Shown: positions 17,995-27,188 of the stretch, in pieces
Layout of the letters: each line of letters opens with the position of its first letter
Numbering within the stretch: position 1 is the stretch's first letter
Source: Agrobacterium sp. RAC06
Lineage (GTDB): Bacteria > Pseudomonadota > Alphaproteobacteria > Rhizobiales > Rhizobiaceae
Assembly: GCF_001713475.1 (NCBI RefSeq)
Contig: NZ_CP016499.1
Span: 496,001-560,000 of the forward strand
Length of the DNA stretch: 64,000 nucleotides
Reading direction: 5' to 3'
Notes under the pieces: model-generated
Database searches by the model: none
Seen by the model: only the letters and a program-made list of their open reading frames with translations
Told to the model about the DNA's origin: nothing
Program-made: the position numbers and the translations under genes

Positions 17995-18271
17995 TGTCGG
18001 GACTCACCGGAGGACTTCGTGCTTGAGAGAACAAGCATGAGGCGCGCTCCGTGATCAAGCAAAGAAAATGCGGAACAAAAATTCGCTGGCAGCGTTTACG
18101 ACGCGTTTGTACGCATCTCCAGGATGTCGCCGTGTGACGGGTTTTCACCTGTTGGTGGCGCCTGCGGAAAGATGCAGGATCATCATGTCGTCTAATGTAG
18201 CGATGTGAGATCGAGGTAGAAAGGACCGTCGCCCTCCGGGTCGGCGTTTCCTCACGGTCAGGAGAAGTCGC

Positions 18272-18709
18272 ATGCCCACACGTAAGGTCTATCCCCGGAT
18301 GACGGATTCGAGTGACGATACGCTTGGGGGCCGCCTGTCGGCTGCGCGCGACGCATCTGGCCTCTCACTTGCCGATGTCGCAAACCGCGTCGGTGTGAAG
18401 CGCGACAGCCTCTTGGCCTGGGAAGCGGATCGTGCCGAGCCGAGACCGTCAAACCTGATCGATCTCGCAGGCATTCTCGGTGTTTCGCCCATGTGGCTGA
18501 TGACCGGCGTCGGTTCGGGCCCCATTCAGGAGGCCGGCGATCTGCCGCTCGAAGCGCTCAAGCTCGATCTTCAGCGCCTGACCGAGGCGCATCTCGAATG
18601 CGGCCGGCTGATCGAAAAGATTGCCCGACAGATCGAGACCTACGAGGAACGGCACGAAAGTCGCTGCGATCCCGGCGATCTCGACGGTCCGGTGATGGGA
18701 CGCGCCTGA
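18272..18709 (+). CDS. XRE family helix-turn-helix transcriptional regulator
   Basis: 145-residue DNA-binding protein. Residues about 18-73 form a Cro/C1-type HTH (GLSLADVANRVGVKRDSLLAWEADRAEP) followed by an LGVSPMWLMTG tail, and then a coiled-coil-like C-terminal helix that may serve dimerisation. The ATG follows AGGAGAAG. It is convergent with lipB, with only 4 bases between the stops. Targets unknown. Confidence 0.87.
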   Translation: MPTRKVYPRMTDSSDDTLGGRLSAARDASGLSLADVANRVGVKRDSLLAWEADRAEPRPSNLIDLAGILGVSPMWLMTGVGSGPIQEAGDLPLEALKLDLQRLTEAHLECGRLIEKIARQIETYEERHESRCDPGDLDGPVMGRA

Positions 18710-18713
18710 GGTC

Positions 18714-19430
18714 TCAGCCTTCGTTCACCGTAGGCCCGAAGACGTCTTCGAAAGCTTCGCGCAGGCGCATGTCGACGTCTGCCATCATCACCGGCAGCCC
18801 GAGATCGACGAGGCTCGTCACACCATAGGCGGAGATGCCGCAGGGCACGATCCCGGTGAAGTGCGAGAGATCGGGATCGACATTGATCGACAGGCCGTGA
18901 AAACTCACCCAGCGGCGCAGGCGAATGCCGAGCGCTGCGATCTTGTCCTCGCTCATCGTGCCATCGGGCAGAACAGGCTTTTCCGGACGACGCACCCAGA
19001 CGCCGACGCGGTCCTCGCGGCGCTCGCCCTTGACGTTCATGCTGTCGAGCGTGCGGATCACCACTTCTTCGAGGGCCGCCACATAAGCGCGGACATCCTG
19101 GCGCCGGCGCTTCAGGTCGAGCATCACATAGGCCACCCGCTGGCCCGGACCATGATAGGTGTATTCACCGCCGCGACCGGTCGCGAAAACCGGGAATCGT
19201 TCGGGCTCGATCAGGTCCTTGGAATCAGCACTGGTGCCGGCCGTATAAAGGGGAGGGTGCTCCACCAGCCAGACCAGTTCGTCGGCCTTTCCGTCGGCAA
19301 TCAGAGCCACCTGATGCTCCATTTCGGCAACCGCATCCTCATAACCCACGAGACCGTCCGAGACTCGCCAACGCACCGAAGGTGAGCCTTCACGAGGGTG
19401 CATGGCATGGTCGAGATCTGTGCGAAGCAT
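18714..19430 (-). CDS. lipB: Octanoyl-[acyl-carrier-protein]:protein N-octanoyltransferase
   Basis: Moves octanoate from acyl carrier protein to lipoyl domains, the first step of lipoate synthesis. It has 238 residues. The substrate-binding motif [12 protein letters not shown] is near residue 90, the catalytic Lys in KIAALGIR and the catalytic Cys in [15 protein letters not shown]. The ATG at 19430 ([10 protein letters not shown]) is preferred to an upstream in-frame start; a further ATG lies eight codons inside. Housekeeping gene. Confidence 0.94.
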   Translation of the reverse strand: MLRTDLDHAMHPREGSPSVRWRVSDGLVGYEDAVAEMEHQVALIADGKADELVWLVEHPPLYTAGTSADSKDLIEPERFPVFATGRGGEYTYHGPGQRVAYVMLDLKRRRQDVRAYVAALEEVVIRTLDSMNVKGERREDRVGVWVRRPEKPVLPDGTMSEDKIAALGIRLRRWVSFHGLSINVDPDLSHFTGIVPCGISAYGVTSLVDLGLPVMMADVDMRLREAFEDVFGPTVNEG

Positions 19431-19580
19431 GAAAATTGCCTTGGGCTGTGGATTGGCGAAAAGCCTTGTTTTCCCTGTATTTGGCAAGAAAAGCCCCGGA
19501 GTTCAAGGGCGCCGGCCTCCCCCATGCAGGGGGCTTATCCACCGGCCATGACGAATTTTCAAAAATCTGTCACGGCGGGC

Positions 19581-19609
19581 TTGTGGACCCCCAAGGCTTT
19601 TGCTACATG
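19581..19609 (+). promoter_or_regulatory. Predicted sigma-70 promoter of tRNA-Leu
   Basis: TTGTGG (19581-19586), 17-base spacer, TACATG (19604-19609) with a TGC extended -10 context. It lies 36 bases before the mature tRNA, a reasonable leader length. Prediction by eye only. Confidence 0.5.
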
Positions 19610-19644
19610 CAGCCCCGCCGGAGCAATTCGGCGCCTACCACGAT

Positions 19645-19729
19645 GCGGTCGTGGCGGAATTGGTAGACGCGCAGCGTTGAGGTCGCTGTGGGGCAACCCG
19701 TGGAAGTTCGAGTCTTCTCGACCGCACCA
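19645..19729 (+). tRNA. tRNA-Leu (anticodon GAG)
   Basis: 85 bases including encoded CCA. The acceptor arms GCGGTCG and CGACCGC pair perfectly. The D arm contains GGAATTGGTAGAC. The anticodon stem CAGCG/CGCTG encloses TTGAGGT, giving anticodon GAG (reads CUC/CUU). A long class II variable arm follows, and the T arm shows GTTCGAGTC. A strong terminator starts a few bases downstream. Confidence 0.96.
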
Positions 19730-19732
19730 AAA

Positions 19733-19760
19733 AAAACCCGGCCTTCGAGCCGGGTTTTTT
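19733..19760 (+). terminator. Rho-independent terminator of tRNA-Leu
   Basis: AACCCGGC (19735-19742) pairs with GCCGGGTT (19749-19756) and runs into a T tract, immediately after the tRNA CCA end. Confidence 0.85.
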
Positions 19761-19922
19761 GTTGCCCGCATGGCGGGCCGCCTGTTCGGCACCCAGCGGA
19801 TGCCTCAGAAATTCTCTTGTGTGCAACGCTAGTAGCGCGACAATTTCTTGTGTACGATTTTTACACTTTGCTAAACATTGGCATCGGCATAGTTTGATAT
19901 CATATTATGTGCGAGGGGCGTT

Positions 19923-21716
19923 ATGTATCAAACACTTGCCAGTGCCGGCGGGCTTGCTTCAGGCCGTATCCCGCGTTCGCTCTCGTTCGGCATATTCCCT
20001 CGCGTCCTCGGTCTTGCCTTGATGATCCTAGTTGGCCCGCTCGCGGCGAACCCTGGACTTGCGCAGACCCCGTCGTCCGACGAGGGGCGGCTTGTCGAGA
20101 GTGTTGATATCGTTCTCGCCAATCCCTCTGCAGATGCGGCAGCGAATGACCGGGTGATCGATGCGATCCGGCGCAATATCGGCCTGTTTCGAGGCGCATC
20201 CTTCAACCGTGCCGAATTGGAGATCGCGATTGCCCGGGCCAGCCGTCAGGCGACGGTGGCGTCGGCCGAACTCGAAGTCTCCTCCGGGCGCTCGGGTGGG
20301 GTCGCCCTGACGATCAATGCAACGCTCAGCGACCAGATCCTGCGCGCGGATCGGGGGTATTTGGTCAGTGGAGACACCAAGGATCTGCCCATCCTCTATG
20401 ACAGCGAAGGGACCATCATCGTCGGGAAACTCGAGACCCTGACGATGCTCTATGGCAATGTCGATGCTTGGTATGGACGCCCCGACCTGTTCCTAAATGG
20501 AAATCCGTTGGCGTCTGGAAACATGGCCGGCAGCGGCGCAAGCGGATGGGGGGAAGGCTTCATCCATACGGGGCTCTATGGATTGACGCCGATTGGCGAT
20601 GATATCTATGCCTATGGCGGCCTCAGCGGCATCGTCAGCGGGTCGGCGGGAACCGAGTTGTTCACCGATGAAAGCCGCGCACACTTTGGTGTCGAAGACG
20701 CCTATGTCGGTCTTGTCGGAGGTCAAACCTACGACTCGGGCGACCGGCTCGTGTGGAACGCCTCTGTCGGGCGCAAGCGCTATGCGATCGCCGACAGCAT
20801 GATTATCGGAAACACCGCATCGAACGGCGATGAACGGGCTGCGCTGCAGTCCAATCCGCGCTGGGCGGCGGACATGCTGGTGCTGGGACAGTTGCGCTAC
20901 AACAACAGCCTGTTCGAGCTGTTCTACCTCGATCCCGACGAACTTCCCGTCGTCGATTCTCGTACGCGCATGGTTGGGCTGAATGTCGAGACGCCGGTGG
21001 GCGGCGGTTTCAAGCTCGGCGGCAGCTATATCAGAGTTCTGGAATCGGGCTCTTCCTACTTTGCCCAGACTGCGCCTAATCCCACCACGGCCAAACTGGG
21101 GCGCAAAGGGCTTGAGGTGTTCAATGCGCGCATTCGTTGGGATCAGCCGAATGGCGACTTCTTCGGCAATGCGGAATTCGCCCTGCAGCGCAACGAAAAT
21201 TTCGATATGCACGCGACAGCGCTGGCGGCCGAGATCGGCTACCAGTTTTCCGAGATAGCGTGGCAACCCGTCGTCAGCTATCGCTACGCCCAGTTTTCGG
21301 GTGACGATCCCGCCACCGCGCGTTTCGAACGCTGGGATCCACTGCTGTCCGGCGGAAACGGCGAGCAATGGGTGCAGGGGATCAACCATTTCAAGGTGTT
21401 CCAGGATAGCAACCTGATCGCCCACCGTCTGCAATTGCGTTTGCGACCCACCCCCATGGTCGAACTGGTGCCGCAATTCTGGGTCTTCAGGGCTGACAGC
21501 GCCACGAATCTCGGTGGCAACCCCGCTTTGTCATCACTCGGTTCGAAAGAACTCGGCTACGAGGCCAACCTGACGGCCAAGTGGTTCATCTCCCCCAAGG
21601 TGATGCTGCAGGGCCATGTTGCCGCGACTTTCCCGGGCGATGCGGTCAAGCAGGCGACCTCGGGTGGTGCCGATACTTGGTGGAGCGCGATGGCCTTCCT
21701 GCGCGTGGCGTTTTGA
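19923..21716 (+). CDS. Outer-membrane beta-barrel protein with N-terminal POTRA-like domain
   Basis: 597-residue exported protein. A long N-terminal signal (hydrophobic stretch about 28-45, then AANPGLAQ) is followed by a region (about 50-135) with the alternating pattern of a POTRA-like domain. The rest is rich in alternating amphipathic strands ([41 protein letters not shown]) and ends in Phe (MAFLRVAF), the classic outer-membrane insertion signal. It resembles alginate-export-type porins, but no substrate can be given. It is followed after 29 bases by a Tat-exported SDR, so the two probably work together at the envelope. Confidence 0.65.
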   Translation: MYQTLASAGGLASGRIPRSLSFGIFPRVLGLALMILVGPLAANPGLAQTPSSDEGRLVESVDIVLANPSADAAANDRVIDAIRRNIGLFRGASFNRAELEIAIARASRQATVASAELEVSSGRSGGVALTINATLSDQILRADRGYLVSGDTKDLPILYDSEGTIIVGKLETLTMLYGNVDAWYGRPDLFLNGNPLASGNMAGSGASGWGEGFIHTGLYGLTPIGDDIYAYGGLSGIVSGSAGTELFTDESRAHFGVEDAYVGLVGGQTYDSGDRLVWNASVGRKRYAIADSMIIGNTASNGDERAALQSNPRWAADMLVLGQLRYNNSLFELFYLDPDELPVVDSRTRMVGLNVETPVGGGFKLGGSYIRVLESGSSYFAQTAPNPTTAKLGRKGLEVFNARIRWDQPNGDFFGNAEFALQRNENFDMHATALAAEIGYQFSEIAWQPVVSYRYAQFSGDDPATARFERWDPLLSGGNGEQWVQGINHFKVFQDSNLIAHRLQLRLRPTPMVELVPQFWVFRADSATNLGGNPALSSLGSKELGYEANLTAKWFISPKVMLQGHVAATFPGDAVKQATSGGADTWWSAMAFLRVAF

Positions 21717-21745
21717 GTTTAACAATTTCCAAGGAGGATGCCGAA

Positions 21746-22768
21746 ATGGACAGACGTGATTTGTTGAAGGGCGTGTCGCTTGCTGCCGGTGCGGTCGCAG
21801 CGAGCGCGGTCATTGATGGGGTCGCCGGTAACGAGGCCACTGCGCAGATGGGTGGCGGCCGAGCCGATGGCAACGCCGTTGTCGGCATTACGCCCACGCC
21901 TGAAGATTTCTTCATATCCAACCGCTTCGCGGGTCGAACCTTCATCGTGACCGGCTCGGCGCGCGGCATGGGCCAGGCAGCGGCGATCCGGCTTGCGCGC
22001 GAAGGCGCCAATGTCGTCGGCGTTGACTGGATCAAGGATCTCGGAGAGGCGACGCACAATTCAATTCTTGCCGGCGGCGGCAAGAGCGTTTTCGTGTTCG
22101 GTGACGTCGGCGATCCCGCCGTCTCGGAGCAGGCCGTTGCCCAGGCCGTATCGCAGTTTGGCAAGCTCGACGGGGCACTCAACAATGCGGGGGTGATGGA
22201 CGGCGTCTACTCGGGTGATCCGATCAATTACGAGAAGCAGCGCGACCTGATCTTCGCGCCGATTCACGAGGCCGGCGACCTCTATTGGGACAATGTCTTC
22301 AAGACGAACGTGACCGGCGTGTTCTACAGCATGCGGGCGCAGTTGAAGCAGCTGGTCAAGCAGAGCGCCGGCGGAGCGATTGTCAATGTGGGCTCCATCG
22401 CCGGCATGACGGGGCTTTCCGGCAATCCGGCCTATGTGGCGAGTAAACATGCCGTCACCGGATTGACCCGGAATGCGGCGATCGACTACGCGCCCTACGG
22501 CATTCGTGTGAATTCGGTCAACATGGCGGCGACCGATACGCCGATGGTGGCGCGCGCCGGCGAACTGGTGGCGCTCGCGTCGCAGGCCGCGACCGGACCG
22601 ACCATGGGGCGAATCAAGATCGACAGCATCCTCGCCTATACCGACAAGAAGCATCGTCCGGCGACTGTGGCCGAGCAGGTGAGCATGATGTTGTTCCTGC
22701 TGTCCGACGAGGCGTCCAATTTTACCGGCGGCATCTACGCGACCGACGGAGGCTGGACGGCCTATTGA
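21746..22768 (+). CDS. Tat-exported SDR family oxidoreductase
   Basis: 340-residue short-chain dehydrogenase with a twin-arginine-like leader (MDRRDLLKG, then an Ala-rich core ending near residue 35). The NAD(P)-binding TGSARGMGQ is at about 69-77, NNAGV follows, and the catalytic Ser and YVASK lie in the second half (Tyr about 230). A short insertion ([15 protein letters not shown]) lengthens the substrate loop. The AAGGAGG Shine-Dalgarno sets the ATG at 21746. An exported SDR is unusual because cofactor is scarce in the periplasm; it may carry the cofactor folded. Pairs with the upstream barrel gene. Confidence 0.82.
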   Translation: MDRRDLLKGVSLAAGAVAASAVIDGVAGNEATAQMGGGRADGNAVVGITPTPEDFFISNRFAGRTFIVTGSARGMGQAAAIRLAREGANVVGVDWIKDLGEATHNSILAGGGKSVFVFGDVGDPAVSEQAVAQAVSQFGKLDGALNNAGVMDGVYSGDPINYEKQRDLIFAPIHEAGDLYWDNVFKTNVTGVFYSMRAQLKQLVKQSAGGAIVNVGSIAGMTGLSGNPAYVASKHAVTGLTRNAAIDYAPYGIRVNSVNMAATDTPMVARAGELVALASQAATGPTMGRIKIDSILAYTDKKHRPATVAEQVSMMLFLLSDEASNFTGGIYATDGGWTAY

Positions 22769-22874
22769 ACCGACCGTGCAAGGCGGCGTATCATCGGTTC
22801 AAGACCAATGATGCGCCGCCGGCCATCTTCGTCTGCATTCTTCCTGGCCGATGCCCGGCGAAAAGGAGCGGTCC

Positions 22875-23453
22875 ATGACGATCTCACTGGATGCTGCAGC
22901 CCAAGTTTATCGTGAAGCGGTGCGCCAGTCCGTGCGCAAGCATGCGACGTTCCATCTCGTCGAGGCGGCACTGCTGGTGGTGACGGGCATCTTCGCGGCT
23001 TTGTTTCCGTTGGTCTCGTCCGCCGCGGCAGTTGTCACCTTCGGCTGGCTGATGGTGCTGACAGGCCTGATCCAGTGCCTTGGACTGATCAGTGCTCGCC
23101 ACGCGCCGAATTTCTGGCTGCAGTTCACTTCCGCCGTGCTTGCGGTGCTGCTGGGTATCCTGCTGCTGCGCAATCTCGGCGAAGGCCTTCTGCTTCTCTC
23201 GCTGCTGATGGTGATCTTCCTCATGATCGAAGGGATTTCGAAGGTCGTCTTTGCGATGACGATCCGTCCCCTGCCAACCTGGGCCTGGACGCTGGTGAGC
23301 GGACTTTTGTCGATTGCACTTTCGCTGGTTCTGCTTGCGGCCATGCCGCTCGCCGCGCTATGGCTGATCGGCTTGATCCTCGGAATCAATCTGATCGCCA
23401 TTGGTATGGCCCTCGGCGCTCTGGCATGGGCTGTTCGCCAAAGCGCCGCCTGA
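22875..23453 (+). CDS. HdeD family membrane protein (DUF308)
   Basis: 192-residue inner-membrane protein with about six helices in three hairpin repeats (LVEAALLVVTGIFAALFPLV, FWLQFTSAVLAVLLGILLLR and so on), the layout of the HdeD acid-resistance family. Function in rhizobia is unclear. The ATG at 22875 follows AAAAGGAG. It ends 10 bases from the convergent BON-domain gene. Confidence 0.8.
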   Translation: MTISLDAAAQVYREAVRQSVRKHATFHLVEAALLVVTGIFAALFPLVSSAAAVVTFGWLMVLTGLIQCLGLISARHAPNFWLQFTSAVLAVLLGILLLRNLGEGLLLLSLLMVIFLMIEGISKVVFAMTIRPLPTWAWTLVSGLLSIALSLVLLAAMPLAALWLIGLILGINLIAIGMALGALAWAVRQSAA

Positions 23454-23462
23454 AAGGGCGGA

Positions 23463-23963
23463 TTAATCCCCATCATCAGGAATGTGACTGTCGACGCCGA
23501 GCGTTGTGATGAAGTTCTTCACGTCGCTGACGCCCTTCACGCCCAGTACTTTCAACTCGACCATCCGGCGCTCCTCCGCCGTGTCGAGCGACCCGCGCAG
23601 CGTCACGACATGGCCGTCCACATGGATGTCGAGACCGGCCAAAATGGTGTCATCAAGACCTTCAAGCGCGGTCGCGACATCGGATTCGAGCTGGTCATCG
23701 TCTTCCCGGCCATCTGTGGTCGGCAGTACCGGAGTGGCGACATCTGGCTCGAAGCCATCGGCATTGACCGCGTCGATCCGAAAACCTTCGTTGCGGTCAC
23801 GGTCGAAGTTGGCGCCGGTTTCGCCATAGCCGCGATTCTCGACCGGTGTCGCCGTCGCACCCGCGCCATCGGCATAGGGCCAGCCTTCGCCGATATTGCG
23901 CTGGTCGTAATCGCGGTAATCGTCTTCGCGGGAAAATTCGGTCTTGCGGTCGTCCTTGGCCAT
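23463..23963 (-). CDS. BON domain-containing protein
   Basis: 166 residues, no signal peptide. A polar, low-complexity N-terminal half rich in Asp/Arg/Tyr (EDDYRDYDQRN...) is followed by one BON domain (about 90-160, with LDIHVDGHVVTLRGSLDTAEERR), a fold that binds phospholipid or is linked to envelope stress. The ATG at 23963 is behind AAGGAGCC; the frame extends upstream but would overlap the deformylase-like gene. Confidence 0.82.
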   Translation of the reverse strand: MAKDDRKTEFSREDDYRDYDQRNIGEGWPYADGAGATATPVENRGYGETGANFDRDRNEGFRIDAVNADGFEPDVATPVLPTTDGREDDDQLESDVATALEGLDDTILAGLDIHVDGHVVTLRGSLDTAEERRMVELKVLGVKGVSDVKNFITTLGVDSHIPDDGD

Positions 23964-24028
23964 GGGAGGGCTCCTTTTCATCTCATCTGACGGAGATAAC
24001 GCCCGGCCACTGGCTTTGTTCGATGGCG

Positions 24029-24523
24029 TCAGCGCGGCGCCTTGTCCCATTTCTTCAACAGCCGCTCGCGCTTCAGGCGCGAGAGCCTCATGATCCAGAA
24101 GATACCGTCGAGCTGGTCTATCTCGTGCTGCATGCAGATCGCGGCAAAACCTTGCATCTCCTCCTCGACCACGGTCCCGTCCAGCGTCTGATAGCGGATC
24201 CTGACGGCCTCGGGTCGCGTGACCTCGTCGGTCATTCCCGGCATGGAGACACTGCCTTCGGTATGGGTCATCATGACATCGGAGGCCCAGAGGATTTCCG
24301 GGTTCACATAGTCGCGCCGCCCGCCAATTTCGGGGAGGTCGATCACCGTCAGTCTAAGGAGAATGCCGCAATGGGGTGCGGTGATGCCGACACCGGGGGC
24401 AGCCTTCATCGTTTCGTAGAGATCGTCGGCGAGGGTGGCGAGGTCAGCCCCGAAGTCGCTGACGGGCTCGGCGGTCGCCTTCAGGGCGGGGTCGGGATAG
24501 CGGCGGATGGTCAGGCGGGTCAC
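24029..24523 (-). CDS. Peptide deformylase-like protein with altered active site
   Basis: 164 residues, clearly of deformylase fold, but all three signature motifs are changed. GxGLAAPQ reads GVGITAPH, EGCLS reads EGSVS (metal-ligand Cys to Ser), and HExDH reads HEIDQ (second His to Gln). Two of three metal ligands are therefore missing, so deformylase activity is unlikely. The start is GTG; the ATG 11 bases upstream is out of frame. The genuine housekeeping def gene is presumably elsewhere. It may be a binding or regulatory paralogue. Confidence 0.8.
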   Translation of the reverse strand: MTRLTIRRYPDPALKATAEPVSDFGADLATLADDLYETMKAAPGVGITAPHCGILLRLTVIDLPEIGGRRDYVNPEILWASDVMMTHTEGSVSMPGMTDEVTRPEAVRIRYQTLDGTVVEEEMQGFAAICMQHEIDQLDGIFWIMRLSRLKRERLLKKWDKAPR

Positions 24524-24703
24524 GAAAAGCTCATGTCTTCAGGTGTGATGTGATTGTCGGCTGTGGCGGTCCGGCGACGCTAGCAGGCGCAGCATTGCTT
24601 TGCACTGACAACAGGAGATTTCCGCTATCTGCTTGTTGACTTGAGGGTTTTTGCGGCCATTCTCCGGGGCGTCCGAGTGTGGTGCCGCGAGTGAGAGGTT
24701 GGG

Positions 24704-26116
24704 ATGACAGAGAACGAAGACGAAATTGTCAACCGTCCCGCGGCCGAAGAGAGCCACGACGACATCTATGACGACGAGGGATCTGTCCGTCAGGATTTCC
24801 TGACGTTGGTCGGGGCGGCGATCACTGATCGTGACGTGCTGTTTCTAAGGCAGAACGTCGCGCGATTGCACGAATCGGAACTCGGCGACCTGATCGAGGC
24901 GATCCAGCCCGACCAGCGTCTGGCGATGATCCGCCTGCTCGGCGACGACTTCGACATGACGGCGCTGACCGAGGTCGATGAAACGATCCGTATGCAGATC
25001 GTCGACCAGATGCCGAACGACCAGATTGCTGCTGCCATCGGCGATCTCGATTCGGACGATGCCGTCTATATTCTCGAAGATCTCGACGACGAGGACCGCG
25101 AGGAGATCCTTGCCCAGCTGCCGTTCACCGAACGGGTGCGACTGCGTCGTGCGCTGGACTATCCCGAAAGCTCGGCCGGCCGACGCATGCAGACCGAATT
25201 CGTCGCCGTGCCGCCCTTCTGGACGGTTGGGCAGACGATCGACTACATGCGCGACGAAGAAGACCTGCCGGAGAGCTTTACCCAGATCTTCGTTATCGAT
25301 CCTACCTTCAAGCTGCTCGGCGCGGTCAATCTCGATGCGATCCTGCGCACCAAGCGCGGTGTGAAGATCGAGACCATCATGCATGCGACCAACCACCCGA
25401 TCCCGGCCGAGATGGACCAGGAAGAGGCGGCCCAACTCTTCGAACAATACGACCTCCTGTCGGCCGCCGTCGTCGACGAGAACGAACGGCTGGTCGGCGT
25501 TCTCACGATCGACGACGTGGTCGACGTCATCCAGGAAGAGGCGGAAGAAGACCTGTTGCGCCTCGGCGGCGTCGGCGACGAAGAGCTCTCCGACAGCATT
25601 GCCGAAACGTCTCGTTCGCGCGTGCCGTGGCTTGCGGTCAATCTGGTGACCGCCTTCATGGCGGCCTCGGTGATCTCGCTGTTCGAGGCGACCATCCAGG
25701 AGATCGTCGCACTCGCCGTCCTGATGCCGATCGTCGCCGGCATGGGCGGCAATGCCGGTTCGCAGACGATGACGGTGACGGTGCGGGCGCTTGCGACCCG
25801 CAATCTCGACATCCACAACGCCTTCCGCGTCGTGCGCCGCGAGGCGGGCGTCGGGCTTTTGAACGGTCTGATCTTCGGCGTTTCGATCGGCGCCGTGGCG
25901 GGTTTCTGGTTCCAGGATCCCAATATCGGCGGCATCATTGCCACGGCGATGCTGATCAACATGATGGCGGCCGCCATCGCCGGGATCCTCATTCCCCTGT
26001 CGCTGGACCGCTTCGGCGCCGATCCTGCCGTCTCCTCGGCCGTCTTTGTCACAACCGTGACCGACATCACCGGCTTCTTCGCCTTTCTGGGGCTCGCGAC
26101 CTGGTGGTTCATGTGA
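24704..26116 (+). CDS. mgtE: Magnesium transporter MgtE
   Basis: Mg2+ channel of 470 residues with the full family layout. A cytoplasmic N domain (about 25-150, helical repeats with LLGDDFDMTALTEVD) is followed by two CBS domains (about 155-275, ending LVGVLTIDDVVDVIQEEAEED), a plug helix and five C-terminal transmembrane helices (about 300-470, with the pore-lining MPIVAGMGGNAGSQT motif). The N and CBS domains sense intracellular Mg2+ and gate the pore. Confidence 0.94.
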   Translation: MTENEDEIVNRPAAEESHDDIYDDEGSVRQDFLTLVGAAITDRDVLFLRQNVARLHESELGDLIEAIQPDQRLAMIRLLGDDFDMTALTEVDETIRMQIVDQMPNDQIAAAIGDLDSDDAVYILEDLDDEDREEILAQLPFTERVRLRRALDYPESSAGRRMQTEFVAVPPFWTVGQTIDYMRDEEDLPESFTQIFVIDPTFKLLGAVNLDAILRTKRGVKIETIMHATNHPIPAEMDQEEAAQLFEQYDLLSAAVVDENERLVGVLTIDDVVDVIQEEAEEDLLRLGGVGDEELSDSIAETSRSRVPWLAVNLVTAFMAASVISLFEATIQEIVALAVLMPIVAGMGGNAGSQTMTVTVRALATRNLDIHNAFRVVRREAGVGLLNGLIFGVSIGAVAGFWFQDPNIGGIIATAMLINMMAAAIAGILIPLSLDRFGADPAVSSAVFVTTVTDITGFFAFLGLATWWFM

Positions 26117-26176
26117 CCGCCGACACAGGCAAGACTGCATAATCGCGCAAGAGGCGGTCAGGGCAATGCCGAAAAA

Positions 26177-26198
26177 TTGACTTGTACGTAAAAGTCAA
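26177..26198 (+). promoter_or_regulatory. Dyad operator/promoter upstream of the MerR-type gene
   Basis: Perfect inverted repeat TTGACTT (26177-26183) and AAGTCAA (26192-26198) with an 8-base GTACGTAA centre; the left arm doubles as a -35-like TTGACT. It lies 26 bases before the regulator's ATG, as expected for autoregulation by a MerR dimer. Similar ACGT-centred dyads are bound by LiuR-type MerR proteins, which is a family comparison only. Confidence 0.6.
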
Positions 26199-26224
26199 TA
26201 TCATGGTCATCCCTACAGGATCGG

Positions 26225-26617
26225 ATGACCGTGAAGAAATACTATAGCATAACAGAGCTCACGCGAGAATTCGGTGTGTCAACGCGCACCCTGCGTTTCT
26301 ACGAGGACGAGGGCCTGCTGCATCCGGAACGTCGTGGCCGGACGCGCCTCTACCGTGCCGCTGACCGCCGTTTCCTGCAGGAGATCCTGCGCGGTCGCCG
26401 TATCGGCTTCACGATCGCCGAAATCCGCGAAATCGTTCACGTCTACAAGGAGCCGCCGGGCGAAATCGGGCAGCTCAAGCTGATGATGAAGAAGATCGAC
26501 GAGAAGCGCGACGAGCTTCGCCAGAAGCGCCGCGATATCGACGAGACGCTCTCGGAACTCGATCAGGCCGAAGAAGCCTGTCTCACCCGCCTGGTGGAAA
26601 TCGGCGTCGGGACCTGA
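26225..26617 (+). CDS. MerR family transcriptional regulator
   Basis: 130 residues. The N-terminal winged HTH (YYSITELTREFGVSTRTLRFYEDEGLLHPERRGR, about 6-39) is followed by the RLYRAADRRFLQEILRGRRIGFTIAEI helix pair and a long C-terminal coiled coil (about 78-118) for dimerisation. No Cys-rich metal site is present, so it is not a metal or SoxR-type sensor. It resembles small MerR regulators of acyl-CoA or amino-acid catabolism, but no such gene is adjacent. Confidence 0.85.
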   Translation: MTVKKYYSITELTREFGVSTRTLRFYEDEGLLHPERRGRTRLYRAADRRFLQEILRGRRIGFTIAEIREIVHVYKEPPGEIGQLKLMMKKIDEKRDELRQKRRDIDETLSELDQAEEACLTRLVEIGVGT

Positions 26618-26641
26618 TCCCGGGCCGGCAATCTCCCCGAA

Positions 26642-27118
26642 TCAGATCCAGCGCCGCGTGCGCTTGCGGTAGCTTTCGTAATCGTAGCCGAAGCGGGCTT
26701 CGAGATGGCGTTCCTCCCTGGGGATCGCCAGGATCCGTGTCGCCAAAAGCGCCAGGAATGCCGCGATGAAGAACCAGGCATTGCCGGTGATGAAGCCGAG
26801 CGCCACCGTGAACAGCGTATAGGCGAGATAGATCGGATTGCGGCTGAACCGAAACGGACCGCAGGTCACGAGATGGCGCGCACAGCCGGTATCGAAAACC
26901 GGGGTCTGTCGCTCCATCAGGGTGCGCACCGCCCAGATGTCGAGGGTAACGGCAAAGAGGCCGATACTGAATCCGATCGACGGCAGAACGTAGGGAAGCG
27001 GCGAGGGGACCGGCGCCAGGGCAGTGAACCTGCCGGCCATTATCGCACCGATGATGCCCGCCAGATAAAGCAGTGGCGGCCAGGGATATCGCAGAGGCTT
27101 CGCGCGGTAGGCATTCAT
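26642..27118 (-). CDS. Isoprenylcysteine carboxyl methyltransferase-like membrane protein
   Basis: 158 residues, about four transmembrane helices. The C-terminal part carries the ICMT/PEMT-type SAM-binding signature: GPFRFSRNPIYLAYTL (about 87-102) and EERHLEARFGYDYESYRKRTRRWI at the end. Members methylate membrane-embedded substrates; the bacterial substrate is unknown. Convergent with the MerR gene. Confidence 0.85.
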   Translation of the reverse strand: MNAYRAKPLRYPWPPLLYLAGIIGAIMAGRFTALAPVPSPLPYVLPSIGFSIGLFAVTLDIWAVRTLMERQTPVFDTGCARHLVTCGPFRFSRNPIYLAYTLFTVALGFITGNAWFFIAAFLALLATRILAIPREERHLEARFGYDYESYRKRTRRWI

Positions 27119-27188
27119 ATTAGAATTCCCCCTTGTACCAAGTCGAGGTGATGGCGGACCTATGGGGGCCTATCGTCGAGATTTGGTA

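Noticed and set aside
19645..19760. tRNA-Leu 3' end as an integration (att) site
   Set aside because: No integrase gene and no repeated tRNA 3' end is visible downstream in the window.
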